DNA of 26,250 nt from Chara braunii (Eukaryota > Streptophyta > Charophyceae > Charales > Characeae), in contig BFEA01000063.1 of NCBI GenBank assembly GCA_003427395.1, positions 1,616,660 to 1,642,909 on the forward strand, given 5' to 3'. A program made the translations under genes and the position numbers. Shown here piece after piece: positions 10,523-19,148 of this stretch. Under the pieces are notes generated by a model. It saw nothing but the letters and a program-made list of their open reading frames with translations. It had not been told where the DNA came from and made no database searches. Numbering within the stretch: position 1 is the first letter of the stretch; the number at the start of each line of letters is the position of its first letter.

Positions 10523-12116
10523 GAAATTAAGTATCAATTCATATGCTTACTTGGCGGATGCAACTGCCCGACATGGGAAAACTATTTGGAATGCTCCTAG
10601 TTTCCATTTCGTGCGACCAGAGCTTGTGATGGGGAAGTCATTCATTGAGGAGGACCCATGGGGTGAAAGGACATCAGAGCAAATGATGAGTTTGGCTTTA
10701 TCTGACGAGGTCAAGCTTATCAAAGAGCCACTGGCGATTGAGTATGGGCACGAGCAAGTTGATAAAACTTTCAGGATCGCTGGGGAGATATTTTTCCTTG
10801 TGAATTTTGAGATGATGAATGAAGAAGGAGAAGGCGGTGAGATCAAAGAAGCTTTCAGAGAAGGGGAGTATGATGGGGAGTATAGATCGATGAGGATGTG
10901 GCTGAATGGAGAATTGAGAGAGGATGAAGTGGATCCAGTTGTTCGGCAAAAGAGTAAGGACTATGTCGTTCGATATGGTCATCTTTTTAAAAAGTCTGAC
11001 GATGGTATTCCAAAGAGAGAGGTATGTGGGTCGCACGACAACTCGATGTAATTGCAGTCTTGCATGATGGGGTGGCAGACGGACATAGATCAGCCCGAGT
11101 CACTTTGAAAAGGATTCAACATCTTTAGTTTTGGGAAGGGATGAGCAAGATGGTAATTGATTTTTGTAAAATCTTGTCTTCCTTGCCAAAGGCGATCTAA
11201 TGTGCGTTTTGTTGAACCTCTTAATCCACGCTATGTGGCTGAACCGGGAGCAGTGGTACATCTTGATTTATTGGTCATGCCACCTGGGATTAATAGGTAC
11301 AAATATATCTTCGATGCAAGGGATGACCTAACTGGGTTCGTTGATGGTTGTGCCATTCGTGAGCGTACTGGGCATGTTTTGGCAGAATGCATCGAGGAAT
11401 ATTCTCTTCGATACCCGTTTGTCCGGAAGTTTGTTATGGATCGAGGTGATGAGTTCCGGGATGGAGAAGTTCAAGCGCTTTTGAAAAAGTTTGGGGTAAG
11501 CTTTAGTTATACTACGAGGGCACATCCTCAGGCTAATGCACCGGTTGAACGTGGGCATGCCACTCTAACAAATTTGCTGGCAAAATGGTGTGTGGATGAT
11601 CCATCGAGATGACCGATATACCTGAGGTCGAAATTCTTTGTCGAGAATGTCACCATAAAGCGGACAGCTGGATATGCTCCGGTCACATTGTGGTTTGGAC
11701 GACATGCAACTTTTCCAATTGAAAGTTTCCTGACCACTTGGCGAAAGCAGAATGTGGAAACAAAGTTTTCAATGGAAGAGTTGTTGGAGCTAAGGGCGAG
11801 ACAGGTGATGGTCACTGAGGAGAGGGTTGAGGAGGCCGCTGCATCTACTGCAGAGAGTAGACATGCAGATAAGGAAAGATGAGATAAGAACCCTCGTATT
11901 CGTAAGGAACCTTTGGAGATTGGGTATATTGTTCTTCTTTATGACATGTCTTTGGAAAAATATTGGTCTCGGAAATTGGACATCCGATGGTTGGGGCCCT
12001 ATCGTATTGTCATAAAATCTGAACATAGAGCTTATGAGATTGAAGAATTGGATGGGGCTCGAAGTCCGAATTGGGTATCGGGATCGCATTTGCAGAAATT
12101 TATTCCAAGAACTTAA
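10523..12116 (+). pseudogene. int: Ty3/gypsy integrase, decayed, GPY-type C-terminus, no chromodomain
   Basis: The frame at 10521-11051 is the pre-integrase spacer. The HHCC zinc-binding domain is read across frame changes near 11030 and 11165, with HDGVADGH and C-x2-C (about 11170-11185) and a TAG at 11126. The catalytic core has HLDLLV, FVMDRGDEF and PVERGH, so the D, D and E residues are intact. TGA stops lie at 11610 and 11880. The C-terminus carries RWLGPYRI, the GPY/F motif, and ends at TAA 12114-12116 with no chromodomain. It would insert the cDNA into the genome. Two of the stops sit where Trp fits (SR-stop-PIY and ER-stop-DKN). Confidence 0.9.
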
Positions 12117-12741
12117 TAAAGGATTTTAGTTTATATAAATTTTTGATGATGGAAAACTTGACTTCTTCTTTTAATTCCTTTTTATATTTGGGATCATTAC
12201 TTGCTGACTTTTAACGGAGGTCGGACAAAGGAGAATGTAACTTTGAGTTTTTGAGATTGAGATTTGAATTTAAATTGAGACTTATGGTTCTATATTTTGT
12301 AATAATTAATAATATCGACGACTTTTGTTCGTAGAACTGTTTTTTGTGAAATTTTATGGATGGATTGAAAATCCTGTTTTGACTCTTAATTTTGAAAATT
12401 TGTTTATTAAATTTCGCTGCAATGTGACGCAATACAAATTCTAGAATGTTGTTACTTGATGTATGCTTTGTTGTAAAAGGTTCTAGGATAATAATAATAT
12501 TATAATATATAAATTGCATTATGTGGCTTGTAGGATAGCGTTGTGTGTTATTCGCAAAGGCATGTATTGCAATTATTTATCATAGCCTAAAAACTTTCGT
12601 AATGTTTTTAGTTATCATGCAATGATGAGTCCTGATGTCGTGAGCTCCGTAGATGGTAGTGAGGCCCACACCGGAACTTTGTTCCTGGTCCATAGTTGGA
12701 TGTTGTCGTCTTTCTTTTTTAAGGAGGGTGGATACACTATC
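12117..12741. other. AT-rich spacer after pol
   Basis: This is A/T-rich sequence with short ATAATAATATTATAATATATAA runs near 12490 and no ORF of note. A hammerhead-like GATGAGTCC at 12624-12632 lacks the rest of that ribozyme core. By position it should be the region between pol and the 3' repeat or the 3' ORF. Confidence 0.4.
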
Positions 12742-12941
12742 ATTGAAAGAGAGGAAGGTGTTATTGTGGTTGTTGGAATCTTGCTTCTGAGGGTGACGAC
12801 TGCCGTTCGCCATGGGGAAAAAAGTGGTCACCTTGGCCTTGTGACAGGTAGAGTCGCCTCGCCTCTATCATCGGGTCTGACCAACCTAGGTCATAGAGAA
12901 GGGGTAGTTCAACCTTATAAGTAAGAGGCTAGCAAAAACAT

Positions 12942-13767
12942 GGCACTGAAATCGGAGGGAATGTGGTGAGGATCGAGTCTAAAGCGGGGCTTGACGTCGA
13001 GATATTATCCATTGAGGACTACACCACTCCTCAGCGCATATCACAAAGTATGCAGGAAAAATATCATGTGTGATGACTCATAATTGGAGTGATACACAAA
13101 ACCTGGACAAAGGCTTTCGATGAATGGTTTCTCTCATGAATGGTTGGTTCAGATTCTATCTGAGCCGCCCAGAAGGTTAATTTTTTTAAAGACCCATCAG
13201 GGGGTTAAACCTGACTTTTTTTAGATAAATGGATGTACCAACCAATTCAGGTTTTGAAGGCTAAGCCGGAAGCTTTTCCAGTACCATTCTGAGAGACTAA
13301 ATGATGTTTTGAGTGGTCGTCAGTGGGATGATGCTGGACCTATTCAGACAAAGTTCCTTGAATATTTTAGTACTTTCATAATTTGATCTGGTATAAAAAT
13401 TCAGGTTTTGGTGAATGGCTTGCCAAAGGCTATATATGGTACCATTCCAATAACGAATGTTTATACTTTGGACTACCGAGGAAATGAATGGGATTTTAGT
13501 TGTAAGCTTCCACTTATTTTCGATTGAAAGAATTTTGTTGTCATTTCTACGGAGGAGTTTCATAAGAATCCAGAAATACCTGTGTTATTTCTTAATGTAT
13601 GGTGAACGACGGGGACGTCGTTCAATGGGGCCTGGGAACGTTGTCGACAAGGGTATTTGCCGAGGGTTTTGGACGTCGGACGATATTCGACTTTTTCTTA
13701 TTGAATTGAAGGACTTGATGAGACTGACGTTTGCCAAAGTTTATTCAGACATAACTTATGAATGAGA
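12942..13767 (+). pseudogene. Possible third ORF downstream of pol (ORF3), decayed, function unknown
   Basis: Frame 0 is open from 12933 to 13073 (KAGLDVEILSIEDYTT region). Protein-like text then continues in frame 0 with TGA stops and moves to frame 1 from about 13258. That second part has only two stops in about 117 codons (13387 and near 13525) before TGG-TGA at 13606. The last codons, about 13715-13767, overlap the start of the 3' repeat and match the start of B2 at the amino-acid level (ETDV, SLFR). No membrane segment or known domain is seen. Its place after integrase is where env-like ORFs lie in some plant Ty3 elements, but I see no envelope feature. The coding case is suggestive only. 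Confidence 0.35.
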
Positions 13768-14320
13768 GACTAAAAGTTTTCAGACTTTTGTCCGGACGCA
13801 TGGAGTGTCCGGAGTAACGGATGTGAATAGCAATGCTTCGCTTTTGTCGAAGCCGCCGGAATGTGCAGACATGGGACGCTAAAGTTAAACCCTATCTAAA
13901 ATAATGTCCCTCGGCTACTAAGCTTCGCGATTCAGAGCCTAGATAGGTAGAAAAAAAGTGTCCGCGCTTGATGTTGGGCCACGAGGTCTACTCCGTACGG
14001 AGGGCCTGATACTGTTTCTCAACCGGTCGCGGGCCACCAAGCCAAGCCGTAGAATTGGGTTGCCTACCAAATTGACAGGCGACGCGGCTAGAGGTGAGGC
14101 AGGTCGAGTTTGCCCAGCTATGACAGGTGGGCCTACAGGGAGGCAACTCTTTTTATAGAAGAGTTGTGGGCTTAGCTCCCTTGACAAGGAGCTAGCCCAG
14201 TAGGTACTGCCATCTAACTGTCACCCTGCTGATTTAGGGATCGAGCCTGACGACCAGCGAGTGGGCTAGCGTCATCGCAGTACAATGTGTCGCGGCTGAT
14301 TTTGGTCGTACGATTGTTAG
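13712..14320 (+). repeat. 3' region repeat, copy B1
   Basis: This matches 18448-19148 patchily but in order: GACTTGATGAGACTGACG, TCCGGACGC, the GCTAAAGTTAAACC block, the TTATAGAAGAG TATA-like box near 14152, GGAGCTAGCCCAGTAGGTACT near 14190, and the final GATTTTGGTCGTACGATTG. Similarity is much lower than between A1 and A2. A TATA-like box followed by a conserved block would suit an LTR U3-R region. The left part overlaps the end of ORF3. Confidence 0.65.
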
Positions 14321-14364
14321 AGATCGTGCGGCGGAAATCCACCGCGCGAGAGTTGCACGGCGCT

Positions 14365-14500
14365 AAAAAAAAAAAAAAAAAAAAAAAAAAAGTTAAAAAA
14401 AATATAAATTGTTGAATCCTTCGGAATTCGAACTTGGGCCTGTGAGGCACCACATGGCGCCGTGGGAAGTGACCAGGGCGTTTTGCCCCAACCACCTCTG
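14365..14500 (-). mobile_element. SINE-like tRNA-derived fragment, minus strand
   Basis: Read on the minus strand there is GTTCGAATTCC (plus 14423-14433), a good match to the RNA polymerase III B box. It is preceded about 45 bp upstream by an A-box-like GGTGGTTGGGGCA. A T-rich tail follows on that strand (plus-strand A runs at 14365-14400). No target duplication was seen, so this could be chance or a decayed tRNA-related sequence. Confidence 0.35.
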
Positions 14501-14504
14501 ACAG

Positions 14505-14522
14505 CGCCCGTTATAACGGGCG
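14505..14522. repeat. 18-bp perfect palindrome
   Basis: CGCCCGTTATAACGGGCG is an exact palindrome next to the SINE-like fragment and before a T-rich stretch (14545-14632). Its role is unknown. Confidence 0.85.
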
Positions 14523-14648
14523 ACCATTCGTCAGAAGGTAAGAATTTTTTTTTTTTTTTTAATTTTGTTTTAGATTTGTTTTAGATTTGTTTTTTTTCTT
14601 TTTTTTAGGTTTTATTTACTTTTTTTTTCTTCTCTCGAGTACTCTTTT

Positions 14649-14775
14649 GTCCTGCGGGATATCTGTTGAAATAGGAACGATACACAGAAATTTAGCATGC
14701 CCCTTGTGCAAGGAATGAGCACCCGTTCGTTTCGTACGAACGGGGCAAAGAAAAAAAAAAAAAAAAAAAAAAAAA
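14649..14775 (+). ncRNA. U6 snRNA-like retrocopy with a foreign 3' hairpin and A tail
   Basis: From GTCC at 14649 the sequence follows U6 snRNA: a short 5' stem region, GGAACGATACA, TTAGCATG, then a CCCCTTGTGCAAGGA block matching the CCCCTGCGCAAGGATGA region. The ACAGAGA box is altered to ACACAGAAA. The normal U6 3' end is missing. In its place a 9-bp hairpin (14722-14730 with 14736-14744, loop TTCGT) leads into CAAAG and 25 A. U6 drives early splicing steps, but this copy lacks the U6 T terminator and carries an A tail, so it looks like a LINE-mobilised pseudogene or U6-chimeric retrocopy. Its right flank runs into the gap, so a target duplication cannot be checked. Confidence 0.75.
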
Positions 14776-14790
14776 CATGACTGTGCCAAG

Positions 14791-15005
14791 NNNNNNNNNN
14801 NNNNNNNNNNNNNNNNNNNNNNNNNNNNNNNNNNNNNNNNNNNNNNNNNNNNNNNNNNNNNNNNNNNNNNNNNNNNNNNNNNNNNNNNNNNNNNNNNNNN
14901 NNNNNNNNNNNNNNNNNNNNNNNNNNNNNNNNNNNNNNNNNNNNNNNNNNNNNNNNNNNNNNNNNNNNNNNNNNNNNNNNNNNNNNNNNNNNNNNNNNNN
15001 NNNNN
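14791..15005. other. Assembly gap (215 N)
   Basis: Bases are unknown. The gap ends inside an AG microsatellite, which is probably why assembly failed. Order and distance of the two flanks rest on scaffolding. Confidence 0.99.

Positions 15006-15075
<70 letters not shown>
15006..15075. repeat. (AG)n microsatellite, copy 2
   Basis: A 70-bp AG run abuts the gap and leads into AAGGGGCTTTGGAGC, exactly as in copy 1 at the window start. Confidence 0.95.
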
Positions 15076-15079
<4 letters not shown>

Positions 15080-15198
15080 GGCTTTGGAGCTGTGCGCCTG
15101 TATCAGGCGCCTGTTTCAGCCGAGATACGGGCGCGGCCAAGGGGTGACAACCCCTCTGAGCCTGACTTTAGTTGGACTCTGCGAAATGACAAGGGAGG

Positions 15199-15222
15199 CA
15201 GCTCGTTTTGAGAAACGAGCTG
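15199..15222. other. Conserved hairpin in leader copy A2
   Basis: The same 10-bp stem as at 180-203, with loop TGAG in place of TGGG. Arms are conserved and the loop varies. Confidence 0.7.
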
Positions 15223-15475
15223 CCTCTGCACAGGAAGACGAGGGGTTAGGAAAAAAAAAAAGGGGACTAAAGCAACAACCACGTAGGTGACCACGGGTTC
15301 AGGATAGATACAGGGGAGAAAAAGAAGAGGTAAGGGGAGAAAGAGGGAACGACCGCGAATATGGTCGTGGCCGTGTAACAGATGCAACCCCTAGAAGGTT
15401 CTACGGGTTGATGGGACTGTGCCTGTTAAGTTGAACATGCAGTCCTCAATTGGCTTGATACGGCCATTTTTGACT

Positions 15476-15504
15476 GCGTCTGGCCACGGGAGAAGGCCAG
15501 ACGC
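15476..15504. other. Second leader hairpin, intact in copy A2
   Basis: GCGTCTGGCC pairs with GGCCAGACGC in a perfect 10-bp stem with a 9-base loop. In copy A1 (about 459-487) the right arm reads GGCCAAATGC, two transitions that break or weaken pairs. So the structure is intact only in A2. Confidence 0.65.
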
Positions 15505-15641
15505 ATTACCAGGGCCTGGAACTTGGTTCCCCAAGGGGAACATCAAGATTTACATCCCTTGATCTCGTCTGAGATAAAGGGCCATGCCCTGATCCGAGTT
15601 TTGGCTGAGGGCAAAGTTGCTACCCTCTGCCCTCGACTGGC

Positions 15642-15648
15642 TATAAAA
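15642..15648 (+). promoter_or_regulatory. TATA box in leader copy A2
   Basis: TATAAAA lies in the context GGCTATAAAAGAAGCC, a strong match to a plant-type TATA box. The start site would fall near 15670-15680, giving a leader of nearly 1.9 kb before the ATG at 17558. Confidence 0.5.
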
Positions 15649-15944
15649 GAAGCCAGCAACCAGCCAACCAGCATTCATTCGTGGTTGATGCTGCTTGCAT
15701 TCCACTTGAGTGAGTGTTGGCTGCTGGCGGAGGAACTGCTGGCTGGAGTGGAGAGTGAAGAGAGGTGGAGAGTAGAGGTTTGCAGGAGGATAGAGGTTGG
15801 AGGCTGCCATAGCCACCACCTCTGCAAGGAGGGAGAAGGCCGCTGGAGTGATGCAGCTACGGCATAGTTAGCGGAGACGCGGGCTGCCATAGCCGCAGTC
15901 ATTGGCAGCAGCGCAAGGGAGGTGCTGGCTATTTAGCATGGCAA

Positions 15945-16362
15945 CATTTTCAACAGTGAGGGGGAGGTGCTGCGCGGCCATCACGACAACGACAACCATA
16001 ATTGGAGAAGTGCTGGGGAGATGCTGCGCGGTTTGGCGGCGGCGACAGTTTTGTTTATGTACTGCGGGAGCATTAGTTTTTTTGGTGACGCAGAAGCGCT
16101 GCTGAAATTTTGCACCAGCAGCATTGGTATTTGGTGGCGGTAACGAGGGAGCGCTACCGGATTTTCGGCAGTAGGTATTGAATTTAACGGCGGTGGAGCG
16201 CTGCCGATTTTTTACGACAGTGAAGACAATTTTTTGCGCAGATTGCATTAAGTGGTGGCTGGGCATTGGCGCAGGGAAGATACCGCAAAGTGGTGGTGCG
16301 CAGGAAAATGGTGTGTGTGACGCCATAGTGGCGCAGTGAGATTGGAGGCGAGTGACGGCGGC
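15945..16362. other. 418-bp segment present only in copy A2
   Basis: Copy A1 runs ATGGCGACACTGAAG where A2 has ATGGCAACA, then about 418 bp, then GGCGGCACTGAAG. The short GGC-ACA similarity at both edges fits a microhomology deletion in A1, though an insertion in A2 is possible. The segment is GC-rich and has no convincing ORF. Confidence 0.7.
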
Positions 16363-17557
16363 ACTGAAGTGCTATTAAATTGTTGGGAGTGATAGTGTGT
16401 TGGGGGAGTGTTGAGGCAGGTGATTTCTTTTGAGGGTGTGGTGTGGACACCTCCTTGGCGACTTGTTGCGACGATCCTGTTATCAAGCAGCGAGGTTATA
16501 AACGGTCTTCTTGAGTGGACCATTTTTGCAAACTTCACTCAAGGTCAGTCTGTCAGTCAGAATTGACTCGGTTTCCCTTGCACACCCGTGCGACTTGCAC
16601 CTTGCATGACCTTGAAAAGGTAGAGTGAGATGTGTGATATCATGGATGTGAAAGGGGCTGACTTTGGTTGGGGGATGGATGATCTTGGATTGTTTTTTTT
16701 TTTGTCGATTATGCAGGTGGGTAAAAGGATGCATGTGAGAAGAAAATCGACACTATGCTTGTTCGAGGAGTGATGGAAACGTTTATTTGTTTTCAACCCT
16801 TTATCTATTTTGTATATCAAAGAAGAAGGCAGTCAGGAAAAAAAAGAGGGGAAATTGACGGGTGCCGGGAATAAGGAATTCGTGGAAGGTGAAAATGAAG
16901 ATAAGGAAATGGGTTAATACTTTTCCCAAGGATCATCCCGCTCTATCTCGAACGACCATTTTCTTCTTGTACCCGTCCAAAAGAATCTTATTTCCCTCTC
17001 ACGCTATTTTTCTTGATTCGTCTAAGTCAACCCTCAGTGTGGACGCATAGAGAAAGTTGTTTGCACCTAAGGCTTGAGACTTCTTCTCTCTAGGAAGCAT
17101 CTGGGACGGGGGTTCGTTGCTTTAGGAGTCGGCCCCGTTATCGACCCAGAGTGGACCGTATCACGCGGGAATACTATGCTGTATCGCGGTGGAGCCAGCC
17201 CAACTTCTGAGACCTGAACAATGTGTTCGGGCGAGGAGGAGGGGTATTCCAGACCACTTCCTAGAGGGTAGGGTGTCTTCTAACGAGGAGTAGTCACTTT
17301 CTCATGCTTTCAAGTCAAGGGGAGGCTGAATTTAGTACCCTTTTGGGTGGCCATCCTAGGGGCCACCAGCGTATGGGGAACTGGCGTCAAAAGAAGCTCA
17401 ATTCGTGTCTCAATTAGTGTCAAAGGAGTGCAAGTAGGCACTACTTTCGCGGTAGGATCGTGACACAAGAATCACGGTCCGGGAAGGAAATGAGAATTGA
17501 GTATAGAGATTGATACATTTAAATTTATCTTGACAAAGTTATTACTTTGTCTTTCAG

Positions 17558-17877
17558 ATGTCCACAGGAGCAATGATCCTTCGATTGTTCAGCACGCGCG
17601 AGGCGGCGATAGATTGGATAGCAGTGCTGACACGATCACGTGCCGGTATGATGTGGAAGGAATATTGGTTTATAATCCACATGCAGTTTTTTTCGGAACG
17701 GGATGAGCCGCGGTTTTGAGATGGAAGTGTGAGGAACCCACCGCGGAGTTATATTTTTTTGATAGAACATGGGCAACATATTGTGCGGTATGATTTTGCG
17801 TCTCCCAATCCATCACGAGATTATGGAGACATGAATCTAGTTGTAGTCCACGAAGTGAATCCAGTTATAGAAGACAC
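17558..17877 (+). pseudogene. Truncated ORF1 N-terminus, second copy
   Basis: An ATG at 17558 matches ORF1 at 2123 and reads in the same register for 107 codons. A one-base loss near 17660 is compensated by an extra T near 17690. TGA at 17717 stands where the first copy has TGG (2282), while TGG at 17654 stands where the first copy has TGA (2219). The frame is cut off at 17877 where homology ends. It shows that ORF1 belongs to the repeated unit. Confidence 0.7.
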
Positions 17878-17916
17878 TCTTGAAGGAAAATTCTGAAATT
17901 TTGAGGAACCCCCTCT

Positions 17917-17942
17917 CCCCCCCCCCCCCCCCCCCCCCCCCC
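17917..17942. repeat. Poly-C tract (26 C)
   Basis: A C-only run sits in the junction between the truncated ORF1 copy and the opposite-strand Ty3 fragment. Such long C runs are rare and its exact length may be an assembly artefact. Confidence 0.85.
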
Positions 17943-17964
17943 TCCCCCTCTGAAGTTGGGAGGC

Positions 17965-18430
17965 CTCGACAACCACTGATTCCGTGCATTACCCGCCTGC
18001 CAAAAAGATGGTACCCCTAAGGCCCGTTAATGGCTGAAAAGAACAACTTAGTAGAACACAGGGCTTCAAAAGTTCGTTCTAGCACAAAAGTTGGCACGTC
18101 CCACCCATTGCCGCCATTCTGCTATAGCGGCAATTCTGCTATAGCACAACACCAATCCCGTATTGATTCGTGTTAGTGGTAACTATAAATGGCAAAGATG
18201 GATCAGCGATCTTTAGAACCGGGTATTCTATCAAACACTTCTTCATACGCTTAAAGGTTGAGGTGCCGTCCTTATCCCATTTCCAGACTGTTTCTTTCCT
18301 CAACAACCTACACAACGGAGCAGCTATTACAGTAAAGTTTCGTACGAACTTGCGGTGTCGGCGCAGAAACCCTGACAAGGGTATCTGCATGTCGGATAGC
18401 CATGTTTTTCAATGTCAGACATTGACTTAG
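17965..18430 (-). pseudogene. Ty3/gypsy RT-RNase H fragment, opposite strand
   Basis: Minus-strand text includes the RT thumb GFLRRHRKFVRNF, the connection IAAPLCRLLRKE, and the RNase H start DPSLPFIVTTN-NQYGIGVVL. These are the usual blocks across the RT-RNase H border of Ty3 elements. In RNase H the first catalytic Asp of the TTDAS-type motif is replaced by Asn. Downstream text (toward 17965) is frameshifted but keeps an EALCSTKLFF-like helix and GYHLFGRR. It is a fragment of a different element from the gag-pol at 6117-12116 and could be related to the minus-strand chromovirus at the window end. Confidence 0.75.
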
Positions 18431-18447
18431 TTTTCTCGAGTGGTGAT

Positions 18448-19148
18448 GACTTGGTGAGACTGACGTTGCCAAGAGTTTATTCAGACTAGCCTATGACCGA
18501 AAGATTGAAACTGCCAGTCTAGCCTATGACCGAAAGATTGAAACTTTTTTTGAGCCTTAGTCCGGACGCTTGCGGCATTCGAAAGTAATGGCGACAACCT
18601 ACAATTTCTCGCAGGGTCGCAGAGGTACGCAGACGTAGGAAAGCTAAAGCTAAACCTATTCTATCTAAAGTAATGTCGCGAGGCTGCTAAGTCGCGCGAT
18701 TCGGAGCCGAAATAGGCTAAACGGAGGGTCGTGCCGGATATGGGTGGTCGCTCAAGCTATCGATAGATAGCCGGCCACGGAAAAGGGTGGCGATAGGCCC
18801 ATGCCGAGGCCTACCCGGTTAGGTGACCAATCAAGCCGTGGTCACACGGTCAACCGACGGGGCAGGGCCAGCAAGCGAGGCCTGTTAGGCCTCAAGCAGG
18901 CGGGGCCTGCAAGGCCTCAGGCAGGCCTGTAAGGCCACAGGTAGGAGGGGTGGCCAGGGCCAAGCTCTTCTTATAGAAGAGCTACTCCTATCACTGTCGT
19001 GATAGGAGCTAGCCTAGTAGGTACTACATTCGACTTCCACCCAACGGATGCTGCAATCAAACCCGATGAGACGCTACTGGGCCAGCTCCTTTTGGAGCAG
19101 CCCACAACGTGAGGTTGGACGCGGACGATTTCGGCCGTGCAATCAAAG
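18448..19148 (+). repeat. 3' region repeat, copy B2, cut by the LINE
   Basis: This is the counterpart of B1 (13712-14320): GGTGAGACTGACGTTGCC, GCAGACGTAGGAAAGCTAAAG, TTATAGAAGAGCT (near 18972), GGAGCTAGCCTAGTAGGTACT, and GATTTCGGCCGTGCAATC at its end. It begins in the last codons of ORF3-like sequence. The middle (18870-18945) contains short GGCCT/AGGCC-rich repeats not present in B1. It stops where the LINE begins. Confidence 0.65.
18486..18545 (+). repeat. 27-bp sequence duplicated with period 33
   Basis: CTAGCCTATGACCGAAAGAT plus seven more bases occurs at 18486-18512 and again at 18519-18545. B1 has a single copy. The duplication keeps the ORF3-like frame. Confidence 0.85.

Larger units (their letters stand above)
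15006..17877 (+). repeat. Long direct repeat, copy A2
   Basis: Second copy of the leader and ORF1 start, collinear with 1-2442. It is longer because of about 418 bp (15945-16362) absent from copy A1. It keeps features that A1 has lost, such as a clean TATAAAA and a perfect hairpin at 15476-15504. After 17877 it joins unrelated sequence that begins CTCTTGAAGG and runs into poly-C. No coding sequence is seen before the ATG at 17558. Confidence 0.85.

Noticed and set aside
6117-12116. TGA read as Trp under a variant genetic code
   Set aside because: The same frames also contain TAA and TAG stops and many frameshifts, TGG is still used often, and the two ORF1 copies differ reciprocally. Mutation explains this better.
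12621-12655. Hammerhead-like core GATGAGTCC, as in ribozymes of some retroelements
   Set aside because: The leading base of the CTGATGA box, the matching GGAC arm and the GAAA box are not present in the expected places.
1-17877. A1 and A2 as an ordinary LTR pair around gag-pol
   Set aside because: The shared region runs into a reading frame, no TG...CA ends with inverted termini or primer site were found, and another repeat (B) follows each copy.
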